From the NCBI RefSeq assembly GCF_019059575.1, contig NW_024881611.1, positions 249,001 to 313,000 of the forward strand: a stretch of 64,000 nucleotides of DNA, written 5' to 3'. The position numbers were made by a program, and so were the translations under genes. Position 1 is the first letter of the stretch, and each line of letters begins with the position of its first letter. This DNA comes from Amphibalanus amphitrite (Eukaryota > Arthropoda > Thecostraca > Balanomorpha > Balanidae). The notes beneath the pieces are model-generated. The model worked only from the letters and a program-made list of their open reading frames with translations, did not search any database and was not told the origin of the DNA. Positions 1 through 10,908 of this stretch are shown here, piece by piece.

Positions 1-556
1 GTGAATCGCTCAACTGTGCACAGCATGGCGGTTAAAAATGTGTCGCAACTCATATTTCCTATTTGCGCCTGACATGGTCGCAAATAGCTCAAGAAGGGAA
101 AGAAAGGGGAAAAGAGAGAAATGAAAATGAGGTACTGCTGAAGCTTGCAATGTGTGGCAGGGGATGTCAAATGTTGTCACCGACTGCAGGGGTGCCGAAT
201 TCAGGGCGGACCTCGAATATCATACAAAATAGCCCGCAAAATTTGGGTTTCCGCCTTCTTTTCGCCTTCGGTGCATCACATGATCAGTTTTTACTCACGT
301 AAATGTGTTGGATAAACGTTCCTGTTCGAGTGATTGAGTGCTTTGTGTATAGGTTATCTTTTTTAGATCATATTTCATGTTTTCCGGCGTCGCATTTTTT
401 TTGCCATTTTTAATATGGGGAAACCCATAGACTTATTAGCGACCCTCCCCGGTCGCTAATCGGGAAGAGTTCCCTATTAGCGTTTTTTTGCAATGGTTTG
501 CCAAAATGCTCACTACAAATAAGTTAGTGAATATTGGGGCAGAAAATGACTATATT
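1..556. other. Intergenic, no gene seen
   Basis: No coding region is supported. A short palindrome lies around 433-458 (TAGCGACC ... GGTCGCTA), and a related GGTCGCTAATTAGG stretch sits near 1596, beyond the following TTAA element. The flanks may therefore be halves of an older repeat split by that element. This is weak and based on eye alignment only. Confidence 0.4.
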
Positions 557-1511
557 TTAACCCTCGCCCGTAAACGGCGATCTGCCACCTTCGTCCATGC
601 AGGGGGGGGGGGGGTTGGTGCGACCCCCCCTTGGCGTTTGAAAACGGAGCGTCGTAGAGCTTAGCGGAAAAGACCAACGGATTGCTCTCGCCGAGATCTC
701 GCGATTGGTGGTATATTTTTTGGTCCTAGGTCAACATTTGACCTACTTTTGACCGGTCAAAGGTCAAATTTTCGGAAAAATAGACTTTTTCAAATTTTCC
801 GCGGCGATTGCGGCAAAACGGTGGGAGATATCGACTTGCAACCTTCACTATCGTGTTCCTTGATCAATTCTCTATCGTTTGGTATGTATTTCGTTTCCCT
901 AGCTCTAAAAATGGCGCGTTGGGAGCGCCGGAAGTCGGCAAGGTCACAGTCGGCGGCAGAAATTCGAAAAATCAAAATTTAAATTTTTGAAATCTGATTG
1001 TATTTTTGGATTTGGGATGTCCATTTGCTCCCTATAGAAGCTAATATTGCTGCATATTCCCATTGAGGTGACAAGAATTAGCAAAATAGTGGTTCGGGCG
1101 CTTTTCAAAAATAGTACCGGACGCTGTTCCTCTTGTGACGTCATAGCTCCGTGACCTGACCTGACCCGGTCAAGTTTCTTATACCATATGATAGCCAATA
1201 CTTGCCCCAACATGCATGGGAAGTTTCATCACGATCCATCAACCGATGTCCGTACCACCGGCAGGAAACCTTGGGCGTTGGCACTCAGTTTGTGAAAATC
1301 CGGCCGGAGGCTGTTCCCTTTGTGACGTCATAACTCCGTGACCTGACATGACCCGGTCAAATTTTTTTTTATCAAAAGATGCGCAAGGTTTGCCCCATAA
1401 GGTACTCAAAATTTGGCGGCGCTGCGCGCCGCCGTTTTTGCACTATTTCCGAAAAACCTCAGGGGGGGGGGGGTTGCACCAACCCCCCCCCCCTACATGG
1501 GCGAGGGTTAA
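557..1511. mobile_element. TTAA-flanked non-coding element, copy 1 (CCCTCGCC subfamily)
   Basis: TTAA lies at both edges (557-560, 1508-1511), immediately followed or preceded by inverted ends CCCTCGCCCGTA... and ...ATGGGCGAGGG. Just inside each end is a G-run facing a C-run separated by a short loop (611-637 and about 1462-1493), able to form a hairpin. The interior has several AGGTCA or near-AGGTCA half-sites around 725-770 and 1140-1350. There is no credible ORF, so it is a non-autonomous (MITE-like) element. TTAA targeting and CCC-type ends are known for the piggyBac superfamily; that assignment is inference. Confidence 0.8.
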
Positions 1512-2690
1512 TAGAAAAATGAACGATCTCTCCGAAAATGAAGCCAGTAACACAGTGGCACCCACAGAGCGTGAGCAATGACGGTTCAAATTAAGGGGGT
1601 CGCTAATTAGGCACCTTACCCTACCCATACGGCCCAAAAACGGCAACTTTGCATTTTGCGACCAGCTTAGCGCAACGGAATCTTGCGCAGGTATATAGAT
1701 GAAGTGAAGCCTACATAGCGTAGCCAATTCCAAGGTCCTCAACACATACATATCTCTGATTTTCATTGGGGTCACCTGAGGTCAAGTCGATCACGTGACA
1801 TCATTGCAAGCCTATAGGTGAATATGAATACTGCTTGCTTAGCGCCGGAAATGAGCTATTGGGATCTTGGGAACATGGAATCATGATTTCATCCCGAGGT
1901 TCGACGCTCTGGTTTTGAATTTTTGAAATTGTATGACGTCTATATGATGACATCAATAAGGTCGCTTGAGCCTTGGCCCTTGAGGTCATCGAAGTTTCTT
2001 CCTAACACCCGGCCCAACTGAGTTGACGTGACGGTTAATGGCGTCAATAAAAAACTAAGAATGAGCTGCCATTGGATGCATGTGCAAAATAATATCCTAC
2101 TAATTTGGCAACCTGAGCGGCTTTTACCTCATCTTGTCGGAGGACGAGGTCTACAACCATTTGTCGCGGAGTTATTTATGTGAAAAAGCCACTGAAAAAG
2201 CGAACCCATACCTGGGCTTTCGACCTGACCTGACCCTGTAAGTGGCTGGTCGACTATAGCACCTGCGCGGGCTGAAAATTGAGTTAAGTAGGTTCCAAGT
2301 TGTTCGATAGGGACTCTTTATTCACCGGTCACCGAAGCCTCAGCATTGGCAGCAGCCGCCTGGTACCGGTAGACTGTACCGCATGACTTGCGAGTTAAGC
2401 GGCACAGCCTATCCACACTGTTTGACGCCGGCCGATGAGCTGTTTCATCCCCGTTTTCATGATCAGGTTTTCATTCCGGGAAGAGTTGGTAGATTTGGGC
2501 GTTCGTAGATTTGGATGTCTCGAGCTGAGGTTGGGTGGGTGGGGTCAATTACATTCAGCCCCTCCCCTCCGGGCTGAAAAGTCAGAAGTTCGGCCCCCGC
2601 GAGCCCCCAGGCTCCCGCGCCAGACAGCTTTTGGCCTGCAGTTGTTCACGAAGAGCAGAACTGGGAGCACCAGGAGCTCGTGAGCTCTCG
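1512..2690. other. Intergenic, no gene seen
   Basis: No coding region can be supported. The stretch from about 1740 to 2230 is rich in GGTCAC, TGACCTGACC and related motifs, like the interiors of the TTAA elements, so it is probably an old degraded copy without recognisable ends. Confidence 0.4.
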
Positions 2691-2697
2691 TGAGCTT

Positions 2698-2703
2698 TTT
2701 ATT
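2698..2703 (-). terminator. Polyadenylation signal of the ionotropic receptor gene
   Basis: AATAAA on the minus strand, about 37 nt past the TAG/TGA-type stop of the receptor ORF, implying a very short 3' UTR. Confidence 0.55.
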
Positions 2704-2739
2704 GCTCATCTCCTCAGTGGCACCAGAGCGAAAGCCGAA

Positions 2740-4140
2740 TTATTCAGAAGTGGATCTCAGTTCTTCTAACGTCAGACGTGGCCGCACGTTGACAAAAAGC
2801 GCGTTTTTTGGAACCGTTGTCCCGCACTGTGTAAAGAAGTGATACCAACCCAGCTCACAAGCGAGTATAATGACCGCCATGGTAAGACCGAGCGGCACAA
2901 GAAGCAGCAGAGCCACTGCATCTGCCAGCGACACTGGCTTGATAGCCGCTTCAGCTACACAGTTGGTGCTATAATTCGCGAACTGTTTCTTCACTCTTGC
3001 TAGGATCCCAGCCTCGTTTATTTTCCGCATTGCTTGGTTCATGGCGCGTCTCTGCTTCAGTCCTTTTGCCACTACCATGTAGCTCCGACTTCGTTTCATG
3101 GGCTTTTCTTGCAGAGGGACAAGATGGCAGGCATCTTCACCCATGAGAAAGAACAACCGTTCAACGGCCACAAATGTCATTATTTTGGGCTTGACAAGTT
3201 GACGAACACTCTCTATTGTGTGAGAATATGGGACGAATCTGTCCTTGTTCACGACGCGATCGTACAGTTCCCGCTCGTATTTGTCGCTGCTGACTTTCCA
3301 GTCGTTGAGTATGATGTGGTTAGGGTATAAGCCCAACATCCAGTCGGATCGCTCAGAGAACTGCTGAAGGCTGGTGATGGGACGAGGGTCGCCAGTCACG
3401 GCCAAATGCGAGATCAGGTTAGCCGTGTAGCTGTTGCAGATGACCGTGTACAGTATCCACGCGGATAATGTGATTATGCGACCGGACCAGGAGTTGGGTA
3501 TTGCAGACCAACCCTGGCCGACCAGCGACATGAAGCTTGACAGAACACAGACTGTCCACGTCATCTCGCACTGGGTTTGCCTGTCTTCAGTCGGACAGAG
3601 TTTCACAGAGGCCCTCAGAGCTAAGGAGATCAGCAGCAGTGTGCCCAACAGCGTCCACCAGACGGTCGCGTCCAACGGACCCAGCAGCGCTCCAAAGACG
3701 CCAGCGTTCACGATAACGTCATCGCTCACCCCCGTGCTGATATACAGGGCGTCGTTACTCTGCTCCACCGGCACAGCGTCCAGAAAGTCGATCACTTTCA
3801 GACGATCCTCTCTCATCCACAGCCAGGTCAGCGCCACATCGGCTCTCCCGTAGGCCAGCTCGCCCACCATTCCAGTCCATGTGCCGTTCTCATCCAGTCT
3901 TCCGAAGCCTCCCTCCAACAGAGGCACCATTCGGTAGCGGAGGCTCAGCGACTCAGCCATCATTTCCCAGATGTCGATCAAATAACCTTCATAAGTGAAT
4001 GCTCCGTTCGGGTTGTTGTGTATCCAGGTGTACGGAGGGTCATGGATGGCAATGACACGCAGCTCGGCAGCTGCCTCAGCAAGGCTGCTGTTTTCCATCG
4101 ACCCAGTTCTTCCCGCCAAGCCGAGGCTGGCTACCGACAT
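2740..4140 (-). CDS. Divergent ionotropic receptor (IR, iGluR-related chemoreceptor channel)
   Basis: A 466-aa uninterrupted ORF with iGluR channel architecture. Residues ~27-150 form the S1 ligand-binding lobe, with the sequence RLKVIDF at ~113-119 matching the conserved region after the S1 arginine. M1 is ~158-176, and the pore loop region ~200-215. M3 ends in SYTANLISHL (~237-246), the counterpart of the iGluR SYTANLAAF gate. S2 is ~250-395 and M4 ~405-432. No N-terminal ATD is present, as expected for most IRs. No signal peptide follows the first Met, and an in-frame TGA lies ten codons upstream, so either a signal-peptide exon is missing upstream or the start is wrong. Family members act as ligand-gated cation channels in sensory neurons, usually with an IR co-receptor. 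The subtype cannot be named. S1/S2 agonist residues are only partly conserved (E327 lies in the S2 acidic position), as is usual for divergent IRs. Confidence 0.9.
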   Translation of the reverse strand: MSVASLGLAGRTGSMENSSLAEAAAELRVIAIHDPPYTWIHNNPNGAFTYEGYLIDIWEMMAESLSLRYRMVPLLEGGFGRLDENGTWTGMVGELAYGRADVALTWLWMREDRLKVIDFLDAVPVEQSNDALYISTGVSDDVIVNAGVFGALLGPLDATVWWTLLGTLLLISLALRASVKLCPTEDRQTQCEMTWTVCVLSSFMSLVGQGWSAIPNSWSGRIITLSAWILYTVICNSYTANLISHLAVTGDPRPITSLQQFSERSDWMLGLYPNHIILNDWKVSSDKYERELYDRVVNKDRFVPYSHTIESVRQLVKPKIMTFVAVERLFFLMGEDACHLVPLQEKPMKRSRSYMVVAKGLKQRRAMNQAMRKINEAGILARVKKQFANYSTNCVAEAAIKPVSLADAVALLLLVPLGLTMAVIILACELGWYHFFTQCGTTVPKNALFVNVRPRLTLEELRSTSE

Positions 4141-5121
4141 AGCTTCAAAACACGGCCATAGGTGCTGTCAACTGTCTAGTCTTCTTTTGCAGCGCCGTCT
4201 GCCCACGGCCAGCTGTTTCACTGCACCAGTGTTCAGTAGTCCAACCAGGGTCGACCAATCTACTAGCACTGCACTCCCATGGACCGCCTACAGCCGGCCT
4301 GTGCTCTGCTCGACTGCAGCACGGCGACTGCCGCGCATCCCCGCACTGCCTGCAGCTAATGCAACTTGTACTACAGGCATAACTGCTCAGATATCTACTG
4401 ACATGCACTCCGCATATAATCTTGGGTTGCAGTACAACGTTTACTCGTGGAAATGATCTGGCTTAGTTGTGTAGCTCGAGCTGGCATTCTGCATTGTTCA
4501 TGAATTCATCCAAGTATTACGAATCGTTAGCACAATCGCTGCTGCCTTTCAACTCGATTGGGCAGAGATGCATCTTTAACAGGGCATGCATTTGTTAATC
4601 CGCGCCAACTCGCTGGTTGGATCGTAACGTGTCGATATGGGTAGGGTGTAAAAACGCTCCTCATAGAACTTGCTCCATGGCATGGCCGCTCAGCAAATTG
4701 CGTGGGTAACTATCAAGAAGTATTGTAATCCATGCTAGCGGCAAGCGGCGTCACAAAGGTCGCAACCACTTATCAAGTCCAAAGTGTAAAAATTCCCAGT
4801 ATCTACCTACATAATAGGTATGGGTGCCAGTGCAAAGGCAATACCTTGAAGCCATCGTAATCACTATCATCAGCGTTGTCGATAGCAAAGCAATATGTTA
4901 GGTCAGGTGTCAGGCAGCTCATCATGGCTTAGCAGCTTGAAGTGTCAAGCTTTGCCTATTTCAGTTTGGGATAAACTAGCTCATAGCCAGTAAGCTACAA
5001 CTACCTGAATGCCACATAGCATAGAATATTCGGTAACGCTTTTCAGAGTCGATTTAGGTACTTTTCCATTCAATTTTCTATATCTATTTCGCGAGCCCCA
5101 CTATTATCCCGTGTCAACGGC
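4141..5121. other. Receptor upstream region / intergenic
   Basis: No confident gene. A 5' exon encoding a signal peptide for the receptor could lie here (candidate acceptor-like sequence near 4160-4200 on the minus strand), but none can be proven. The rest is AT-moderate unique-looking sequence. Confidence 0.3.
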
Positions 5122-5539
5122 TTTACCCCCGCCCGTATTGGTGTTTTCCCAGCCTCGAACATATAAGGGGGGAGGGTGGTCCGTTTGACCCCCCTGCCGT
5201 TTCGCCCCTGATCGAGCTAGCTTTGCGAGAAAAAAAAACGAGCGTGTTGCCCGTGACGAAGGAAGCCGATGATACCCAATTTTGAGGTCCTAGGTCAGTG
5301 GTTGACCTTCCAGGTCAGGTCAATGACCCAAAAGTCGGGAAAATCGGGACATGTTAGAACGTCGTAAAGTGTGACTGCTATGGGGGTTTTCGGGGCGCTG
5401 ATCACGAATATCATGTTTGTTTTGATCACAATGTCTTAATGCATTTAGGCCTGGTCGGGTCAGATCAGGTCAACCAGTAGAGTAGGGGTCCTGCCGGGTA
5501 TTCGTATTAGGTGTCAACTGCCTCAGACAGCTTTGCAAC
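5122..5539. mobile_element. TTAA element copy 2, left half
   Basis: It begins with a decayed end (TTTACCCCCGCCCGTATTGG) and aligns by eye with the left half of the intact copies at 14097 and 37191: the G-run hairpin, the block around TTTCGCCCCTGATCGAGCTA, then GGTCAGGTCA arrays. Alignment stops exactly at CTTTGCAAC (5531-5539) and resumes at 8778, so one element was split by the hAT insertion 5540-8777. Confidence 0.8.
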
Positions 5540-5935
5540 CAGGGCGGGAGAAATGATTTCAGAGGTGGGGGGGACTAGGCCTCGAGGGGCCCTCAAGGAA
5601 AAGGGCCCCAAGTGTCTCAAAGGGCCCAAAATCATATTACCTTCCAAGGGCGGATCTAGGGGAACGTTTGGGAGGGGGTCACAAGTCGGCCGACATGCCG
5701 GGTCTGATGGATGAATGGATGAATTCTGACGAACAGGGGGGCCGGGGGGTAGGGAGCGAGTATGTCGAGATCAAATGACATTTGATCTTCGTCGTTTCTA
5801 AGATGAAGTTTTATCGTTATTATAAAGGGGCGTCGCTACGGATTTTTTACTGGGGGGGGGGGGGGCGGCTCGACGTACTTAAAAACCCAGAAGCAGATAT
5901 AGTTACCTCACTTTTAGCCTAATGCATTAGTAGCA

Positions 5936-6610
5936 TATAGTCACGATCTCTCTTATTGACCTGTTTATGAATCGGCGGCGCGAAGCGCCGCAAAAATTTG
6001 CAAAAAAAATTAAAAACACAGCTCTAAAACACAAATATTACAACCCTTTTAGCATGCTAGTACAAACAGGAGTTCCTTCACAGTACACATATATGAATTC
6101 CGATTCAATTGGACACGGTTGGTGTTATTACAGTCACGATCTCTTTTATTGACCTGTGCATGAATCGGCGGCGCGAAGCGCCGCAATTTTGTGTGTGGAA
6201 AAAACGTTTGTCAAAACACAGCTCTAAAACACAAACATTAGGTACAACCCTTATAGCATGCTAGTACAAGCCGGAGTTCCTTCACAGTACACATATGAAT
6301 TCCGATTCAATTTGACAAGGTTGATGTTATTACAGTCACGATCTCTCTGATTGATTGGTGTATGAATCGGCGCAAAGCGCCGAGAAAATTTGCAAAAGCA
6401 TTTGTCAAAACACGGCTCCAAAACACAAATATTACCACCCTTTGAGCATGGCAGTACAAGCCGGAGTTCCTTCACAGTTACACATATGAGTTCTAATTCA
6501 ATTTGTCCCGGTTGGTTGGTGTAATTACAGTCACGATTTCGTATTGAACTGTACGTACATGAATCGGCGGCGCGAAGCGCCGCCAAAAATTTGCAAAAAG
6601 ATTTGTCAAA
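5936..6610. repeat. ~195-bp tandem repeat, about 3.4 copies
   Basis: Copies start with a GTCACGATCTC-like sequence near 5940, 6131, 6335 and 6530. Each contains the palindrome GGCGGCGCGAAGCGCCGC followed by AAAACACAGCTCTAAAACAC and AGTTCCTTCACAGTACACAT. Not coding; internal to the hAT element. Confidence 0.8.
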
Positions 6611-6614
6611 ACAC

Positions 6615-7140
6615 AGAGGGGGCCTCCTCTCTACAGAGGACCACCTCTCTACTGCGGGCTCCTCTTTTCGCAAGGCCTCTTAACTACAGAAGGCCTCCTC
6701 TCTACAGAGGTCTCCCTCTCTACTGAGGGTCTCTCCCTTTCAGAGGGCCTCCTTTACAGAGGGCCTCCTCTCTTCAAAGAACCTCCTCTCTACAGAGGAC
6801 CTCATCTCTGCAAAGGGCCTCCTCTCTTCAGAGGGCCTCCTCTCTACTGAGGCGCGAGTCCTCCTCTCTACAGAGGGCCTCCTCTCTACTGAGGAAGTCC
6901 TCCTCTTTACAGAGGGCCTCCTCTCTACAGCGGGTTTCCTCTCTACAGCGGGTCTCCTCTCTTCAGAGGGCCTTCTGCTTTCAGGCGGTCTCCTTTCCAC
7001 AGAGGGCCTCCTCTCTATACAGGGTCTCCTCTCTACATAGAGCCTTCTCTATACAGAGGGCCTCCTCTCTACGGGGGCCTCATCTCTATAGAGGGCCTCC
7101 TACCTACAGAGGGCCTCCTCTCTACTGAGGAGTCAGAAGG
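6615..7140. repeat. Imperfect minisatellite GGGCCTCCTCTCTACAGA
   Basis: About 18-bp units (GGGCCTCCTCTCTACAGA and variants with TTCA or ACTG) are repeated some 25-30 times. It produces long spurious ORFs on both strands. The following 7200-7970 is a looser array of GGGCACCACAGGCC-like units. Confidence 0.8.
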
Positions 7141-8777
7141 GCCCTAGCGGTCAGACACAGTCACTAGCGGGCGGTTATTCAGGAAGTAAGAAGGAAGGAG
7201 AAGGAGGCCTCAGGAAGTAAGAAGGACCCTAGCTGTCAGGCTGGTCAGAGGGCCCTGAATGTCCTGACGTGATTTTTTGGATTTCCGTGAATTTCTTACG
7301 CCTCCGACGTGATTTTGGCCCCGTGGGCCTTCGGCGCCCCACGGGAGCCTCCTGAAACCCCAATGGGGGGCGCCCCGTCCCCCCTTGGGTACGTCCCTGG
7401 GGCCCACGCCGGTCTCCGAAGGTCCAAATTGCCTCTTGAGTCTCATACTGTCCAGTGACCCGATGGTCTTATGATGGCCTATGAGGACCCCGCGTTGGCC
7501 TCCGAGGGCGCAAAATGTAAGAAGGTAAGTATGCCGCGTAAGTAATGCATAAGTATTCCGGCATCTGAGGGACTCCGACTGCTTTTTGGGTGCCTACCGC
7601 CTCATAACGGTGAAATGAGGGTCCCTGACTCCCTACCTGTCTCTGAAGGTCCCACTCCCATCCATTTCGACATTCGAGATCATTATTTTGGGTTACAGCA
7701 GAGGCCCATGCATGAGTTCCCTTAAGGCCCAATGCCGACGGTCATACTTAGCCGCTTCTGATGGCCCCACGTCCTCTTTTGAAGGCACCTCAGGGGTCAC
7801 CAGAGGCCTGCCAGGGGCACCACCGGCCTCGCAGGGGCACCTTGGGCTGTCAGGGGCACCACAGTCCTGTCAGGGCCCGGGGGCCCCAGCGACCTAGCAG
7901 GGGCACCACAGGCCCGCCAGGGTTACCACAGTCCGGCCAGGGGCACCACAGGCCTGCCAGGGCCCAGGGGCACTAAAAATAAAATAAACAATATAAAAAA
8001 CAAAAATGGAAACACGGCATCACCAAAATTAAGTGGCCGAAATCCGTTGAGTTTTTAATTTTGGGTATAGGTAGGGGCACCACAAATTAAATTCATGACC
8101 ATCCCCTTGGAGTTTTCCTGTACCATCCCCTGGTGCTCGCACGGTGGAGACAAAACGAGTAAGATTCTGGCCTTCAATACGCCTATTCACGCAACACGAT
8201 CCAGACAAAAACAATGGTATTAGCTCAGATGTGTTTGACAGGTGATTTTGAGCATGCAAGACGGCGTCTATAACGCATTTAGGTCTTCGGCTTTTGGAGG
8301 GGGTCAACTGACCCTCTCAGACCATTTGGGGGTCATGACCCCGTGCCCCCCCCCAGGATCCGCCACTGCATTATTCATGCGTTGCTGTACATAGGAGGTA
8401 TGTGAAAGGAAAGTATGCCTAGCAAACACCTTTCTGTCAAACTTTCAAGAGGTCCACTACTGGACCTGGACCACATAGACTCAATGAGGGCCCATGGCTC
8501 TCTGATGGTTCACGGTCATCACGGAACCATTAAGGGCCCACTAGCTTGTGGTGGACTACGACTCATTGAGATCTCACTGATATAGGGCTCCGATGCTTGG
8601 AATGTGATATTTAAAACACTAATACAGGCCAAAATGGCTGATTACTTTTTTAAACATAAGTCAGAAGGGCCCACTTTCGTTATATATTAGGTCCCCCCAG
8701 GTCCCCCCCAGGAAATGGAATTAATGGGGCCCGGGGGGGACGGTCCCCCCCGGTCCCCCCCGGTTTCTCCAGCCCTG

Positions 8778-9272
8778 TTTGCAACATGTTACGAAGACAC
8801 CAAAACTACTTAATGAATATTCAAATGGTTGCTTAATTCGAATTCACCTCCAAAAACTAGCCTAGAAATATGTAATACTAAAAAAGTGAACCGAGGTCAT
8901 CAAAAGTCAATGACCTGACCTGACCTTCAGGTGATCTTGACACCCATCCTAATGCATGGGACCAACATCAAATCACATATTTGAATGCTTGAAACCATGA
9001 AAAGACTGCAAACGCGCGGCAACTGCGAGCCGACATACGCCGAATCGCGATTCCGGCCAAACATGGTCTCGAAAAGTACGTCACAGGTCAACGGTCATTT
9101 GGGTCAGGGACTAAGGGCCATGAAATTCTTATGTTAGGTGTAAAATTGATTAACTCGAGGGTACTGAAAGTTGCGTCCCGATCGGCCGCTTTTTACGAGA
9201 TTTATTTGCGAAAAACCGAGGGGGTGGGTCCGTTCGACCGCCCCCCCCCCCCTCTATACGGGCGAGAGTTAA
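8778..9272. mobile_element. TTAA element copy 2, right half
   Basis: It resumes at TTTGCAACATGTTACGAAG and aligns with the right half of the 37191 copy, including the TGACCTGACCTGACCTTCAG block, the CGCGGC ... GCCGACATACGCCG stretch, the terminal hairpin (about 9220-9255) and the end ATACGGGCGAGAG followed by TTAA (9269-9272). Confidence 0.82.
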
Positions 9273-9367
9273 TATGGAAAGAGTAATAAATATCAAAACA
9301 TACGTTTCAACGACTTTTTGGGTACTATTGCGTGACGTCAATTTCACAGCATCGTATTTCTTACAAG

Positions 9368-10165
9368 CAGGGATGCGGAGCCGGAGCCGGAGTCGGAGCC
9401 GGAGCCGCCGGAGCCGGCATATTTTGCCCGGAGCCGGAGCCGGAGCCGGAGCCGTGAAACAATATAACCCGGAGCCGGAGCCGGAGCCGGAGCCGCCAAA
9501 AAAGGGGGCGACTCCGGCTCCTTTTTATTTTTTGAAGAGGAAAAAATAATTGACCTAGTTCGGTTTGACAGTACAAGGCAGTAAAACATATGGTACTGTC
9601 ATGGGCCATCAAGTGAATGAAAAAAGCCGAATATCCCCAGTATCCCACAATCAACTTCCTGTCTGCTCCTCCCCCCCCCCCCCACACGTCTACTGCATCC
9701 CCAGAACATGAGGACCGGTCATCAGGTGACGGCCATTGTTTTGAAGCCAGTGCAGTGGACTGCGACTCCCAGCACCGTCTCTTCCGACCCCACCTCACCC
9801 CCCCCCCCCCACCCCTCAATGCAGCCGAGACGGGTGTCAGCTTACGATGCAGGTTCAGTGAACTCCGATTCGCGGCGACTGCGTTTCCAATGCCATCGCT
9901 TCCTAGTCCTTTGTTCTACCAGTTCTCTCCGAGGTGCGTTTGCGCGGGGACGCGGTGAGCCGGTCATGGCCAAGAGTAACGCGTATAACCAATCCAATTT
10001 TTCTTCCACCCGCATTTAATTGATTGCATAGGGGATGTACTGAGTCGGAGCCGGAGCCGCCGGAGCCGGACCATTTTACTCGGAGCCGGAGCCGGAGCCG
10101 ATTTTTTCTCCGGAGCCGGAGCCGTAGCCGGAGCCGTCTGAAATATCCACGGCTCCGCATCCCTG
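9368..10165. mobile_element. hAT-type element of the (GGAGCC)n family, copy 1 (798 bp)
   Basis: Perfect 16-bp inverted ends CAGGGATGCGGAGCCG / CGGCTCCGCATCCCTG, flanked by a perfect 8-bp duplication CTTACAAG (9360-9367, 10166-10173). Sub-terminal blocks are (GGAGCC)n hexanucleotide arrays interrupted by short conserved words; the middle (~9540-10020) is unique to the family. Translations of the arrays (Arg/Ser/Pro-rich ORFs) are artefacts. Other copies lie at 28482, 45422 and 60857. Confidence 0.9.
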
Positions 10166-10173
10166 CTTACAAG

Positions 10174-10908
10174 TAATAGACGCGTAGAATGATAACACGG
10201 CGTTAAAAATCAATTTCTAAACGTAATATCTGGTCAAGGATATGACCTTAACGAGGCCATGTTGCCGATGAGTCGATCGTATTGCCGAAATGAACAGAAT
10301 TCATATCGGTAACGGTGTTCATTGAACATACCTAAAGCACATTCATCGTTTTATCAGGCCATGAAAGTACCGTAGGTCAATCAAGTTACTGCCGAAAAAC
10401 TGCTGACGTTTGCACTTGGCATGAACCCACATGAATTCAAAGGTATAATGCGGATTCAAGCGTGTAATTTCAGCAATCAATAGACCTAGTAAACGATGTC
10501 CATCGTTAAGAAAGAGCATGATGACGACTGTCAAAGCGGCAGGGCTTATATGTTCGCGAAAAGTCGACTGGGAGTTGGGACTTGGGAGAGATAATGAGAG
10601 CGCCCCTTCCCGGTACGGCGTCAAACAGCGGGCCAATGCCGACACTCAACCTTACCTCTGACAGACAACACTAACTGTACACACTACAGTCCGCACTCGT
10701 CCATTTGAGCGCGAGCATTCTGAGCAAAATTCGGGGCCCTGGAATTCGTAGACCGTATATCCGTTAGTGTATCCCCGAAAACAGACGTAGAGTCCCGTCC
10801 TGTCTATATTTCCAGCTCCAGTGTTCTGTGCGGCGCCGCGGCCGCGTTCCCGCTCGGTTTCTCCATATATTCTTACACGCACACTGTGATTAGGCGGCTT
10901 GGGTCAGC
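10174..10908. other. Region downstream of ATP synthase gamma
   Basis: No gene seen. The part next to the stop codon (about 10640-10908) should hold the 3' UTR of the minus-strand ATP synthase gamma gene. No clear AATAAA was found, so the transcript end is undetermined. Confidence 0.35.

Larger units (their letters stand above)
5540..8777. mobile_element. Non-autonomous hAT-type transposon, 3.2 kb, nested in TTAA element copy 2
   Basis: Ends are CAGGGCGGGAGAAAT... and ...GGTTTCTCCAGCCCTG (inverted, about 12 of 14 positions matching), flanked by a perfect 8-bp duplication TTTGCAAC (5532-5539 and 8778-8785). CAGGG-type ends and 8-bp duplications define the hAT superfamily. The interior is built from tandem repeats and simple-sequence blocks with no transposase ORF. 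Near 8340-8370 there is a further internal end-like sequence (CCAGGATCCGCCACTG), suggesting a second, older insertion inside it. Confidence 0.85.

Noticed and set aside
9361..9819. Arg/Ser/Pro-rich ORFs over (GGAGCC)n blocks, here and near 28430-29470 and 45400-46050
   Set aside because: Hexanucleotide repeats are open in several frames on both strands; they lie inside hAT-type elements and have no domain.
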